A DNA stretch of 40,237 nucleotides, taken from a virus. This document shows, piece by piece, positions 7,624 to 16,299 of this stretch. Below the pieces are notes generated by a model. The model had not been told where the DNA came from. It did not search any database and worked only from the letters and a program-made list of their open reading frames with translations. Each line of letters starts with the position of its first letter. The stretch's first letter is position 1. The stretch is taken from positions 1 to 40,237 of the IMG/VR virus record IMGVR_UViG_3300031766_000021; one strand, written 5' to 3'. The position numbers and the translations under genes are program-made.

Positions 7624-9396
7624 TTATCCCTCACACGCAACACAGACATCCCCGTCTGCTACTGCAATCAAATCGACATCGTCCTCTAGACGCATTCTCT
7701 CTACCCTACGGCCTACCCGGTCAGCTTTTCTAAGCTTGTCAGATCGGCAGTAGTACAGGCTCTTAAGGCCCATCTTCCATGCCAAGAAATGAATGGCATG
7801 AAGGTATTTGATACTAACGTCCGGACGGAAAAACAGGTTCAGGGACTGCCCTTGATCGATGTACATTTGTCGGTCTGCAGCGAGATCCACCAACCAGCGT
7901 TGGTCTAGCTCAATGGCTGTTTTAAATACTTCTTTAATTTCATCGCTTATATCGAGATGCTGTACAGACCCGTCATTAGCGATGATGTCGGCCCAGACTT
8001 CGTCCGTGTCCATCCCTATTTCTCGAAGTCTCTTCATAAGAAATTTATTCTTGGTGACGAAGGCCCCCGACATAGTGTCTTGCCTAAATACGTTCGCTCG
8101 GTACGGCTCTACGCTGGGACTGGTATTCCCCATAATTAGGGACGAGGACGCATTCGGTGCTATGGCATTGACGTGACTGAAGCGGCGAGAGATTCCTGCC
8201 GCAGCGGCATCCGGGCATGGCCCACGCGCAGCAGCCAATACCGCATCAGCTTCTAGGCACTTCTCGTTGATTGACTTGAATATACGCAGGTTGAGAACCT
8301 TAGCCGAGACGGAATCAAAGGCTATGTTGTTCTTTTGGAAATACGCATGTAACCCCATTGCTCCCAAACCAACACTCCGCTCTCGCTCAGCACTCAGCCG
8401 GGCCCGTGAAATGGAGTCTGGCGCATTTTTAATAAAGTACTGCAACACATTATCGAGCATTTCTAATGTGTCTTGAATGAGCAGAGGCTCGTCCTTCCAA
8501 TCGTCATAGTGCTCGAGATTAAGCGACGAGAGGCAGCATACAGCAGTCCGCTCCTTACTCGTGGGCAGGAAGATCTCCGTACAAAGGTTTGAGCCGTTAA
8601 TGGTCAGGCCCCTATCCTTAAGCCACGAGGGCAGCTTATCATTAGCATTGTCGATAAAGATTAGGTACGGTTCCCCCGTCTGCATCCTAGTCTCGAGTAG
8701 CCGCTGCCATAAGTCACGAGCTGAAACCGTACTGGCAACTTCTTCTGAATGAGGACTCTTGAGCTCCCATGTGTCGTCGAAGTCCGGGTCGCGCATTGCC
8801 TTCTCAACCACTTCCATAAACTTGTTGGACAGATTGACACCGTGATGCAGATTAAGTGTCCGTACGTTCTGATCCCCAGTAGGCTTGCGCAGTTCCATGA
8901 ACTGAAGCACGTCAGGATGGCTAACATCTAAGAAGGCCGCGTAAGAGCCTCTACGTGTCCTTCCCTGTCTGTAAGCTAAGCTAGAGGCGTCGTAGACACG
9001 TAGGTGAGGCATTACCCCAACAGACTTATCGTCCACCCCACGTATGCCGACATGGATGCCTACACCGCCGCCCAACATAGACAGCCAGTTAACCTCCGAT
9101 AAGGTGTCCACTAATCCTTCAGCGGAGTCGTCTAGAAAAGACAGGAAGCAACTTATAGGTAGCCCGCGCTTTCCTCGGCCATAGCTAAGAATAGGGGTGC
9201 TGTACGAGAGCCAGTGTTTAGAGCTGTATTCATATAGACGTTGAGCATGCTCGGGGCTACTTGAAAACTTCTCTGAGACATATGCAAACCGCTCTTGTGG
9301 GCTAACTTCGTCTTCGCGCATATAACTTTCACGAAGGCGGCTGAGACCTAACTCGTCAAACAGCTCGTCCCTTCGATAATCTACTTTTATTGTCAT
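7624..9396 (-). CDS. nrdA: Ribonucleotide reductase class I, alpha subunit (R1), short form
   Basis: 590 residues. Active-site residues are present: C83 (ISCFLS), N270-C272-E274 (NLCTE), C287 or C288 as the second redox cysteine, the radical-transfer pair Y548-Y549, and a C-terminal CVAC pair (585-588) that re-reduces the active site. Cellular R1 proteins are about 750 residues. Here the N-terminal ATP cone that mediates dATP inhibition is absent, so the enzyme should not be shut down by dATP through that site. Short, cone-less R1 is a known phage and NrdE-like feature. The ATG at 9396 follows an intergenic TAGGT. Confidence 0.95.
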   Translation of the reverse strand: MTIKVDYRRDELFDELGLSRLRESYMREDEVSPQERFAYVSEKFSSSPEHAQRLYEYSSKHWLSYSTPILSYGRGKRGLPISCFLSFLDDSAEGLVDTLSEVNWLSMLGGGVGIHVGIRGVDDKSVGVMPHLRVYDASSLAYRQGRTRRGSYAAFLDVSHPDVLQFMELRKPTGDQNVRTLNLHHGVNLSNKFMEVVEKAMRDPDFDDTWELKSPHSEEVASTVSARDLWQRLLETRMQTGEPYLIFIDNANDKLPSWLKDRGLTINGSNLCTEIFLPTSKERTAVCCLSSLNLEHYDDWKDEPLLIQDTLEMLDNVLQYFIKNAPDSISRARLSAERERSVGLGAMGLHAYFQKNNIAFDSVSAKVLNLRIFKSINEKCLEADAVLAAARGPCPDAAAAGISRRFSHVNAIAPNASSSLIMGNTSPSVEPYRANVFRQDTMSGAFVTKNKFLMKRLREIGMDTDEVWADIIANDGSVQHLDISDEIKEVFKTAIELDQRWLVDLAADRQMYIDQGQSLNLFFRPDVSIKYLHAIHFLAWKMGLKSLYYCRSDKLRKADRVGRRVERMRLEDDVDLIAVADGDVCVACEG

Positions 9397-9413
9397 TTTA
9401 ATACCTAATCACC

Positions 9414-9740
9414 CTATCGGGCATCTCCGCTTCCGCCAATTACACCACGAGCCATGCGTGAATTTAATTTATCTAAATTTCTTTGGGCCTCTTCGCTTAG
9501 AGATAACCCTAAATCTGAACAAAGGTTTGCGAGGTACCATAAGACATCCCCGATCTCCGCTCCGATTTGTTCCCGGTCAGAGAACACGAACTCTCCGCCT
9601 TTGTCCCGGTAGACTTTCTTTATTTTATTGGCGACTTCGCCTGCCTCTCCTGTAAGGCCCAGCGCCGGGTACATGACTTTTATGTTGTCGGCATAAATAG
9701 AAGTCCCGGCAGCCTTGTGCTGATAATCATCTAAGTCCAT
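9414..9740 (-). CDS. mazG: MazG-like nucleotide pyrophosphohydrolase
   Basis: 108 residues with the all-alpha NTP pyrophosphatase signature: GLTGEAGEVANKIKK followed by EIGDVLWYLANL, which supply the Glu/Asp metal ligands. MazG-type enzymes hydrolyse NTPs or dNTPs to the monophosphate and pyrophosphate, and are common in marine phages. The ATG overlaps the upstream stop (TAATG). Its position beside nrdAB suits nucleotide pool control. Confidence 0.9.
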   Translation of the reverse strand: MDLDDYQHKAAGTSIYADNIKVMYPALGLTGEAGEVANKIKKVYRDKGGEFVFSDREQIGAEIGDVLWYLANLCSDLGLSLSEEAQRNLDKLNSRMARGVIGGSGDAR

Positions 9741-10057
9741 TAGAGGTGTTCCCCGCGTTTGTGCATTTCAATTAAATCGTCGATGAAAAACTTCATCTTA
9801 TTAAGGTCGTAGAGAGTATCCACGCCGTCTTTCTCACTAAGGCGATAACAGGCCTTAAATATGTCACCACGCGCCTTACTCATTGCCTTGTGACTAATCA
9901 GGTGGCGAAGCTCTGAGGCATGCTCTGGAAGCTTGTAGTAGTCGGTAGAACCACCATCGCTTGAGGTCTTTGTCCTGTCTTTAACCCGAACCGGGCTAAC
10001 AGGAGATCCCACAGACTTGTCGACACCGCCAAAAGGGGGGAAATGTGCAGTAGCCAT
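9740..10057 (-). CDS. DUF3310-like small phage protein
   Basis: 105 residues from the ATG at 10057, one base past the preceding stop. The N-terminal third is low-complexity, Ser/Pro/Lys-rich. The C-terminal 60 residues (DYYKLPEHASEL to FFIDDLIEMHKRG) have the YY start, helical body and final (D/K)LxKxxxxIDDLI helix I associate with DUF3310, often loosely labelled nucleotide kinase in phage annotation. Enzymatic activity is not evident. Stops in TAATG overlap with the MazG-like gene. Confidence 0.6.
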   Translation of the reverse strand: MATAHFPPFGGVDKSVGSPVSPVRVKDRTKTSSDGGSTDYYKLPEHASELRHLISHKAMSKARGDIFKACYRLSEKDGVDTLYDLNKMKFFIDDLIEMHKRGEHL

Positions 10058-10058
10058 A

Positions 10059-10412
10059 TCAGTGTACCCCGCCGTCAGTAGGTTTCTTAAATGAGGCAAG
10101 GTCGATTACCTCGGCGTCTTCTCCTGTGTAGGCCATTGGCCCAGAATCTTCCGGGGCCTCGTTTTCCGGATTAGCGAATTCCCAGAAACCGTCGCTCTGA
10201 CGGGCTGTCTCCCCGAACGCTAGAAGCATCTCCGGGTGAAGATGTACGGCGTAGTAAATCCCGTACACAATATTGCGCAGCCATTCTTTGGTATCCTCTG
10301 ACTCATCCTCAGAGAAGAACTCAGAAGCCCCAAAGCTAAGAGCTCCATGTTCGCCGGTTGTCAGCTCTACATAAACCCCACTTTCCGTATCTTCATTTTC
10401 TTTTTTTGGCAT
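10059..10412 (-). CDS. Hypothetical acidic protein
   Basis: 117 residues. The start at 10412 (MPKKENED) is chosen over the upstream frame because GAGGAT lies at the right distance and the upstream part is an antisense-free shadow of the endonuclease gene. Highly acidic, with a central WLRNIVYGIYYAVHLHPEMLLAF helix. No family recognised. It overlaps the endonuclease stop by 20 bases. It may act with DNA proteins around it, but that is only positional. Confidence 0.65.
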   Translation of the reverse strand: MPKKENEDTESGVYVELTTGEHGALSFGASEFFSEDESEDTKEWLRNIVYGIYYAVHLHPEMLLAFGETARQSDGFWEFANPENEAPEDSGPMAYTGEDAEVIDLASFKKPTDGGVH

Positions 10413-10860
10413 CGATAATATCCTCAAATTCTTTAATTTTAGTAAGTGCTTGCCTGTTCTTCTTAACCTTAAACCAATCTGCCGGGATAAGCTTGTCCGC
10501 AAACTCAAAGTCATGCTTACGGCACCAGTCTGCGTAGGTCGTTTTCGAGTTTTTCCGAATGCGAGTACCACTGCGGCTGAACACAAAACGGATATCCAGC
10601 TCTGGGTGTTGCTCACGGATAAAGAGATGCTTCTTCCTATCCTCGAGCATGAATCGACCCTTTGACTCGATGATGATCCCGTTAGCCAAGACGTAGTCCG
10701 GCGTGTATGTGTGTAAGCTTTCTGGAATCAGGTACGGTATTTTAAATGGCTCATATTCTGCAGAACGATTAAATTTCTTAATCTGGTCTGCGATGTCCAA
10801 TTCTAGTCCCGACCGATACCCAGCCCGAATTGCCCTTTCTCTAGTATTATATTTTGGCAC
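10393..10860 (-). CDS. Endonuclease I-type Holliday junction resolvase (T7 gp3 family)
   Basis: 155 residues from a GTG preceded by AGGAAGG. Catalytic residues of the family are in place: Glu in RSGLELDIADQI, then Asp in YTPDYVL, and E-x-K in IIIESKGRF. The C-terminal region is basic. Endonuclease I cuts branched DNA, resolving recombination intermediates before packaging and helping degrade host DNA. It overlaps its upstream and downstream neighbours, as expected for the replication operon. Confidence 0.92.
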   Translation of the reverse strand: MPKYNTRERAIRAGYRSGLELDIADQIKKFNRSAEYEPFKIPYLIPESLHTYTPDYVLANGIIIESKGRFMLEDRKKHLFIREQHPELDIRFVFSRSGTRIRKNSKTTYADWCRKHDFEFADKLIPADWFKVKKNRQALTKIKEFEDIIDAKKRK

Positions 10861-11017
10861 ATACCTTCCTAGCCGCCTCAGACAGAGTGGCGGGGTTTAG
10901 TGAGTAAGTATCTTCCCTATGGCCTCGGTACTTCATCCAGCACGAGGCGCAGTAGGTAAGACCGTCCGTTTCTACTGACGCGACAGACCGACAGTGATTG
11001 CATTTAGCTTTCGGCAT
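10847..11017 (-). CDS. Small zinc-ribbon protein
   Basis: 56 residues starting at MPKAKCNHC (ATG 11017), with GGAA just upstream. CNHC (residues 6-9) and CASC (about 23-26) make a simple zinc ribbon. The start overlaps the upstream exonuclease stop by 14 bases and the end overlaps the endonuclease start by 14. Function unknown. It is one of several tiny CxxC proteins in this phage. Confidence 0.7.
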   Translation of the reverse strand: MPKAKCNHCRSVASVETDGLTYCASCWMKYRGHREDTYSLNPATLSEAARKVCAKI

Positions 11018-11879
11018 TTTCCGTGTACTCCGAGTACCAGTAATAACGAGGATTCTGAGCCTTGGATCCGCCCTGCGGTTTATGAACAGCGTCTGGAAAG
11101 CAGGACTTTTTGTAAGCACAGAAAGTACAGGTGGTGTGCAGGCGCTTGTTCCCAGTAGGCTTCGTTCGGAAATACTCAATCGTAGGCTCAAAGCATTGAA
11201 CTAATTCTGCATTAGTCGACACGGACTGCACCGTTTTAATGATATTCATTTCTAAATCTTCCACTTGCTGCGGGCTCGGATCAGCCTCTACAAAAAGTGT
11301 TTCTCCTGAAGATTTGTTAACGACAATCCATCCGCCCTGCTCTTGCTTAGTGCCCTTGCTGTAGCCATAAAGCTGGGCGCCATAGCCAAACGCATCCTCT
11401 TTAACGAGGCCTGCATATCCGGCTCTCCATTTGTTATCAAAAGCCCACGGGCTGCTGCTCTTGGTGTCATAGACCCTGCCGTCGATCTCAATGTCATTCT
11501 CACCTGAAACAACAACATCATCGAACTTCAGCGTTGCTTGTGACTTGCCTCCAGTAATAGGCAGCTTAGCAACTCGGAGCAAAACTTCCATAATGCACTC
11601 AGTGGCGTCCCCCAACATCATGCGTACGATGTGATTGTAAGGCATTCGCTCACGCTCTAACCCTAGGTTCTCACGCTGCAACTGGCACAGCGGTCTACCT
11701 ATGTTAGACATTCGCAGGCGGAAACCTTTCTCACGGGGAGTCAGCTGCTTGCGAAGGGCCGCTTTAAACATTTCCCCCGCGTCTTCCACCCATGCATCGT
11801 CATACTCAATAGCATCGTTATTGGATAATTTTTCCAACACGCTGTGTAATTTAGCTTGGTACAAACTTGATAAATTCAT
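11004..11879 (-). CDS. PD-(D/E)XK exonuclease, Cas4/RecB-like
   Basis: 291 residues from MNLSSLYQAK (ATG 11879), preceded by GAGGTT. Motifs: GDATECIMEVLL (the conserved Glu helix), DIEIDGRVYDTKSSS (Asp plus the D-x-K variant of (D/E)xK), then a Q-x-x-Y-type helix (YGAQLYGYSKG). The C-terminal cysteines CTFCAYKKSC resemble the Fe-S or Zn cluster knuckle of Cas4/AddB-like nucleases. The likely role is 5'-end processing in phage recombination or host DNA breakdown. It is preceded by a leftward terminator, so it may be transcribed less than the upstream genes. Confidence 0.8.
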   Translation of the reverse strand: MNLSSLYQAKLHSVLEKLSNNDAIEYDDAWVEDAGEMFKAALRKQLTPREKGFRLRMSNIGRPLCQLQRENLGLERERMPYNHIVRMMLGDATECIMEVLLRVAKLPITGGKSQATLKFDDVVVSGENDIEIDGRVYDTKSSSPWAFDNKWRAGYAGLVKEDAFGYGAQLYGYSKGTKQEQGGWIVVNKSSGETLFVEADPSPQQVEDLEMNIIKTVQSVSTNAELVQCFEPTIEYFRTKPTGNKRLHTTCTFCAYKKSCFPDAVHKPQGGSKAQNPRYYWYSEYTENAES

Positions 11880-11895
11880 AAGGAACCTCGAAGTG

Positions 11896-11923
11896 AAAAA
11901 AATGGGGAGGTACAACCCTCCCC
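11896..11923 (-). terminator. Rho-independent terminator inside the leftward replication operon
   Basis: On the minus strand GGGGAGG (11923-11917), loop GTTGTA, CCTCCCC (11910-11904), then A and seven Ts (11902-11896). It lies between the stop of the putative ssDNA-binding gene and the exonuclease start, so it should reduce transcription of the exonuclease, endonuclease I and nucleotide genes relative to polymerase and helicase. Confidence 0.85.
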
Positions 11924-11945
11924 TAAGGTGCGCGAGCACGTATGC

Positions 11946-12782
11946 TTAAACTTCGAGAGCATCCTCTAGCTCTTCAGCTAATGAATCTATTGCATCATCA
12001 GACAGCTGGCCTTGCCTCATAGATTTTTGATACCCGGCGTCTACCTTTTCGTTTTCGCCTTTAATCATCTGAGCCATCGCAAACATCGTGTGCAGCGTGT
12101 CATCGTCAAGATCGAGCTTTGCCTTAAGCTGCGGCTTAAAATGCATGACGTAGTACACTACAGAGCCGTTTTGCAGCTCCTCCGCACTCACATCGCAGGA
12201 GTAGTCGTACAGGTTAGACCCGCGAGGAATGGCCTTGGCAAACTCGTCTTCGAAGGGCGAGAAGTTACTGCCCTTGAGGAGCAAGATGCACGGCTGGTTT
12301 TCTATCGTAACTTCTTTGCCGTCAGCGTCCTTACCTGTGTACGATACAAGCGCACGTAACTGCCGGAAGCATTTAATGTCAGCGTACTTCTTTTGCTCAT
12401 CCTTCGAGGCTTCACGCAATACGGCGCTGGTAGGCTTACCGCAGCGTATCGTGCCTAACATATCCCGAGCTTCATGCTTAAAATTTGGGATGAGTAGCGT
12501 TTTGTTCTTCACCCGGTTTTCTTCCGGGTCGTAGTGGAGCCATTGAAACAGCTGACTTAAAACCCGCAGGCTCACAGTCTCTGCATACACTGCCTCAATA
12601 CCATCGCCCTTCAGATAAAATTCACCTTCGGGTACCTTCCTGCCGCTCGCGTCCTTTCTCATGCTGTTAACTTTCAGGACTGGCAATCGGTCTCCGGCTT
12701 GTGCAGGAGCTTCCGACGCACCTAATAGCTGGGCTATTTGCTGAGCTTCAGCGTTCGAAATTGTTGCTACTTCAGTACTCAT
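11946..12782 (-). CDS. Probable single-stranded DNA-binding protein (by position and tail)
   Basis: 278 residues from MSTEVATISN (ATG 12782) with AAGGAAG at the right spacing. The frame extends to 12860 but nothing supports an earlier start. The C-terminus is very acidic (DDAIDSLAEELEDALEV), like T7 gp2.5 and other SSBs whose tails contact polymerase and helicase. The body is mixed alpha/beta with a KxLLIPNFKHEARDML stretch. No direct homology seen. The place immediately downstream of the polymerase and before the exonuclease supports an SSB role, but this is inference. Confidence 0.6.
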   Translation of the reverse strand: MSTEVATISNAEAQQIAQLLGASEAPAQAGDRLPVLKVNSMRKDASGRKVPEGEFYLKGDGIEAVYAETVSLRVLSQLFQWLHYDPEENRVKNKTLLIPNFKHEARDMLGTIRCGKPTSAVLREASKDEQKKYADIKCFRQLRALVSYTGKDADGKEVTIENQPCILLLKGSNFSPFEDEFAKAIPRGSNLYDYSCDVSAEELQNGSVVYYVMHFKPQLKAKLDLDDDTLHTMFAMAQMIKGENEKVDAGYQKSMRQGQLSDDAIDSLAEELEDALEV

Positions 12783-12846
12783 ATATTTCTTCCTTAAGTA
12801 AGGGTGGTTTATTAAATTTACTTTTTTGATACTACAATTACAAATG

Positions 12847-14970
12847 TCATTGATCAACACTTATTGGTGTAGTTTCCATCCAATTCACACCGATCTCTGC
12901 CTCCGTCGACAAAGGTAAAATTGGACTGTACTCGAACCTCTCTACGAGCTCTTCGCCAATCTCTTCCATGGCCCAATTCAACGCACGAAGTACTGCTTGC
13001 GTCTCCTCCGGGTGAACATCAACTACGATGCTGTCATGGACTGTCAGGACTAGTTTCGAACGTAGGTCTAGCTCACGGAATCTTCGCAACGCACGGATAC
13101 AACTCAATGGGACTATATCCGCGGTAGCAAAGCTTTGTACGGGGAAATTAACAACTTGCGTAGCGTTGCTAATCCTCCCATTACCTGTTCTCCGAGCGTT
13201 AGGAAAAGCAAACTGTCGCCCGGAAGGAATTTGGACAATGCCTGTCTTAAGCACTCCATCCATTAATGTTTTGTGCCATCTACCTAACCCTGCATAGATG
13301 TTAAAATATTGTTTGAAGTACTCTTTAACGTGAGGGGCTTCCATTGCCCCCATGCCTCCATACAGGGGAGCAAACGTATAGGCCTTCGCAGCCTGCCGCA
13401 TATCTTTGCTAACGTCTTTGATGTCACACTGGTTAATGATCGAGGCTGTCTGTGAGTGGACGTCCTTGCCGTTGAGCACGTCACTTATTATCTGCTCGTC
13501 ACGGGACAATTCGCCGGCAACCCGGAACTCCAAGCCCGAGTAATCCATCTCCAGTATTTTGCCTCCTTCCCACCTAGACACTAGGCAGCGCCGAACAGGA
13601 AACTTTCCTCCCTTAGGCAGATTCTGAAAGTTAGGGTATGAGGAGCTCAGCCGCCCGGTCTTCGTTACAGTCTGGTTGAACTGCGCGTGGAGTAGCCCGG
13701 AAGGCCTCTTCCATGTCTTTATGCCCGCCACGAACGAGTCTAGGTAGGTAGACACGGCATTTAGTCTCATAAGCTTGGTTAAAAACTCAATGGCCTTCAG
13801 GTTATCTTTTTGCTTGGCCTGACGTAAAAGTTTACCAATGGTTATCTTGTCAGTCTTAAAACCATTCACGCTCGCATCTTCGGGGCCCGTGGGTATTAGT
13901 TTTAATCCCGCTACGTTTCCGGTCTTTCGAAGCAAGTAGCCTCTACTCTCACACGACACACACTTTGACTGCAGCTTCCATGGCTCACCATTCTTCTTGT
14001 ACTTCTGCACGAACCCACGGCCGTTACAGGTAATACAATGCTCTGCGATCGTCTTGAGAACGCGAGTAGTCGACTTTCGTACGGTGTTTGCGAACATCGA
14101 CGTAGACATGCGAGGAGTAGGTAAAGGTTTGCCGTTAGGAGCAGTACCTATCTTGAAAGCTCGCTTGTGATACTCACGGTCAACGACTTCGCGGCTGTAT
14201 ACGACCTTCGTCATATCGATTCCGCTGTTAAGGTTGATTGGGGTATCGCCCATAACGTCAGATACAATTTCGTTTAAGGACGCTTTTAAATCGGTCTGTT
14301 CGGCAAGAAACTCTTCCTCAACCTTGTCTAGCTCATCCCCGTCGATGGTTATCCCGTTACGCTCTATCTCTACTAGGAACAGGAGCATTTCATTCATCAA
14401 ATCAAGCACAGGAGCCAGCGACTGACTCTCAGGCTGTTCGAGGTCGGAGACTTGCTGAAGATATATCTCGGCGCAGGAAAGGACATCTGTATCCGCGTAA
14501 TCTATGACTAGATCCAAGGGCATGGCCTCAAAGCCTGTGCCTTCCTTAAATAGAACGCCGACTAAATCATCTTTCTTTCGGGTTACTTCTCGACGGATAG
14601 CCGTCTCTTTCAGACTCTTGGGGATATTCTGAGCCCTTGCAAAGATGTACTCACCAATCATCGTGCAGTGTACGCGCTCCGGTATCTCAAACCCGGCTTC
14701 GAGCAGGTACATAACATCGAACTTCGCATTGTGCGCGACCATCTCGTCTGCCCACGCTAATGCTTCTTTGAGTTCGCTAGGGTCATCACACCCATCCTTC
14801 TCATTGTGAAAGAAGATGGCTCTCTTAGGCTCGCCAATAACCCCATCAATGACCCTACGCCAATGGGCAGAGACGATACGGTTCTTAGGATGGAACGGGC
14901 TGTTGTCCTTGTTACCATTGGTATCACAGACTGTAGTCTCGAGATCTAGAACTAGTACATTACTCGACAT
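12847..14970 (-). CDS. Family A DNA polymerase with inserted DnaJ-like zinc finger
   Basis: 707 residues. Exonuclease motifs: DLE at 9-11, HNAKFD at 80-85, YADTD at 158-162. Polymerase motifs: A DYSGLE 476-481, B R525-K529-F533-YG538, and C HDS 645-647. The residue equivalent to E. coli Pol I 762 is Phe (F533). Between the domains lies CITCNGRG (312-319) and CVSC (337-340), the CxxCxGxG zinc-finger of DnaJ. This partial DnaJ insert is the hallmark I recall from the HMO-2011 marine phage type. The finger probably contacts DNA or a partner near the thumb. This is the replicative polymerase. It overlaps the helicase stop by 11 bases. Confidence 0.95.
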   Translation of the reverse strand: MSSNVLVLDLETTVCDTNGNKDNSPFHPKNRIVSAHWRRVIDGVIGEPKRAIFFHNEKDGCDDPSELKEALAWADEMVAHNAKFDVMYLLEAGFEIPERVHCTMIGEYIFARAQNIPKSLKETAIRREVTRKKDDLVGVLFKEGTGFEAMPLDLVIDYADTDVLSCAEIYLQQVSDLEQPESQSLAPVLDLMNEMLLFLVEIERNGITIDGDELDKVEEEFLAEQTDLKASLNEIVSDVMGDTPINLNSGIDMTKVVYSREVVDREYHKRAFKIGTAPNGKPLPTPRMSTSMFANTVRKSTTRVLKTIAEHCITCNGRGFVQKYKKNGEPWKLQSKCVSCESRGYLLRKTGNVAGLKLIPTGPEDASVNGFKTDKITIGKLLRQAKQKDNLKAIEFLTKLMRLNAVSTYLDSFVAGIKTWKRPSGLLHAQFNQTVTKTGRLSSSYPNFQNLPKGGKFPVRRCLVSRWEGGKILEMDYSGLEFRVAGELSRDEQIISDVLNGKDVHSQTASIINQCDIKDVSKDMRQAAKAYTFAPLYGGMGAMEAPHVKEYFKQYFNIYAGLGRWHKTLMDGVLKTGIVQIPSGRQFAFPNARRTGNGRISNATQVVNFPVQSFATADIVPLSCIRALRRFRELDLRSKLVLTVHDSIVVDVHPEETQAVLRALNWAMEEIGEELVERFEYSPILPLSTEAEIGVNWMETTPISVDQ

Positions 14971-16177
14971 AACGAGATACCTCCGGCTCTATCTGGCAGA
15001 TCACGGTTCCGTGCCACCCCGAGAGTTTGTTTTTGGAGATAGTTAGGTACCGAGTGTTGTCAGGCTCAGCGTCGTCGGCCGTCTCGTGCTTACCTACGCC
15101 TATGACAAGATCTGTCTCCGCCATTTTACCAATGCGGCTGCCTTCCATATCGAACCCGGAGAGCTTGGTTCTTCCTCGAGCCTCGTTGCTTGCCTGTGAG
15201 ACAGTCAGAACGGCACACTGGTGGCGCTTAGCCAATTCACGCAAGCTTCTGTATACCTCTCGCAACCGCTCGTGGGTGGCCGAGAAGTTACCTGCTACGT
15301 GGCACTTATCGCCTTGGTCAATCACGACTACATCCGGACTCTCTTTCTCGAGAAGCGCGTCTATCTGGCTCATGTCGTAATCTTGGACATCTTTCATCTC
15401 GACCCGGCTTTCGATCTGTCGGAATAAATCATGGGCCTTTCGAGGATCTTTGGAGATTTGTTCACGGGTCATGCCGGCCCAGCTTTGCATCGCACGGAGC
15501 ATGGTTCGGCGTGTCTCTTCTTCGTTGCCTAGGTAGAGAACCTTGGCCCCTTGGTCGCAAAAGCCACACGGGCCGCAGCAAAGGCTGACAACAAAGGCGG
15601 TCTTTCCTGTTTCGGGCAAGGCAAAGACAGTACCGAATTCACCGGGGCCAATACCGTAGATGTGCCGGCTGAGGGTACGAATATTAAACTCCCACCGGGC
15701 ATCGTCACTAGTCATTGCTAGTAACTCATCTATGTCTTTGGTTGTGTTGGGGCCGAAGTCGTTTGGTAGGAGGCTGTCTCTGGAGCCGCTGATTACGGTC
15801 TCAAGTCGCTGCATTGCATCGTGACTGCCTTCACTTATCTCGATTCCTATGTTGGCGATCTTGTGCCCGAGGGATCTCTTCCAAAGCTCGGTAATTAAAT
15901 CGCTGACGATGTCTGCCTGCATGTCTGAAGATGACATGACCGCGCACACGTAATCCGAGATTTCTTCTTTCTCAGCACGGGTAGCAACCGGGTGGCTTAG
16001 GACGTAGAGCCCTTCTAAATCGTCTTGGGTGAGGTCTCGCATGTACTTGCTGTGTCCAACACAAATACACTTGTAAATGATCTTACTGGTACCTTCAAAT
16101 AAAGATTCTGAAAGAGATTGGATATTTTGCTGATATATATCCTGATTTAACAGGGATTTAAGGATTTTGGTATCCAT
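14960..16177 (-). CDS. DnaB-type replicative helicase with variant Walker A
   Basis: 405 residues. Residues 1-150 form a helical N-terminal part. The RecA-like core has Walker A ALPETGKTAF (186-195), in which the usual GxxGxGKT is PETGKT, as I recall from other marine phage helicases. Walker B is VVVIDQ (283-288). The sensor-like SQAS (327-330) and arginine-rich motifs follow. A CCxxCxxC cluster (200-207) directly after Walker A is unusual and may bind metal. It unwinds the fork ahead of the polymerase. The start follows a possible promoter and the CACTAGCTAATGAG element on its own strand. Confidence 0.9.
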   Translation of the reverse strand: MDTKILKSLLNQDIYQQNIQSLSESLFEGTSKIIYKCICVGHSKYMRDLTQDDLEGLYVLSHPVATRAEKEEISDYVCAVMSSSDMQADIVSDLITELWKRSLGHKIANIGIEISEGSHDAMQRLETVISGSRDSLLPNDFGPNTTKDIDELLAMTSDDARWEFNIRTLSRHIYGIGPGEFGTVFALPETGKTAFVVSLCCGPCGFCDQGAKVLYLGNEEETRRTMLRAMQSWAGMTREQISKDPRKAHDLFRQIESRVEMKDVQDYDMSQIDALLEKESPDVVVIDQGDKCHVAGNFSATHERLREVYRSLRELAKRHQCAVLTVSQASNEARGRTKLSGFDMEGSRIGKMAETDLVIGVGKHETADDAEPDNTRYLTISKNKLSGWHGTVICQIEPEVSRYVE

Positions 16178-16188
16178 AGGATTTAATA

Positions 16189-16238
16189 CTCATTAGCTAG
16201 TGACACACGAACTGTACCATAACTAATGCATTAGTGAA
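16189..16238 (-). promoter_or_regulatory. Putative promoter and operator of the helicase gene
   Basis: On the minus strand a possible -35 TTCACT (16238-16233), 16-base spacer and -10 TACAGT (16216-16211). The spacer contains a perfect 14-base palindrome ACTAATGCATTAGT (16222-16235). Downstream lies CACTAGCTAATGAG (16202-16189), 11 bases before the ATG. The palindrome over the promoter suggests repressor control. Promoter hexamers are only moderate. Confidence 0.45.
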
Positions 16239-16250
16239 TAGGCTAGGCAT

Positions 16251-16275
16251 AAAAAAACCCCGCCGAAGCGAGGTT
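16251..16275 (-). terminator. Rho-independent terminator with UUCG loop, upstream of helicase
   Basis: On the minus strand AACCTCGC, TTCG loop, GCGGGGTT, then a T run (16257-16251). Eight base pairs with one wobble and the very stable UUCG tetraloop. It ends the transcript of the primase and the 67-residue gene, so helicase and polymerase probably depend on their own promoter just downstream. Confidence 0.92.
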
Positions 16276-16299
16276 GTTTCGATCTTTCTGCTTATAACT

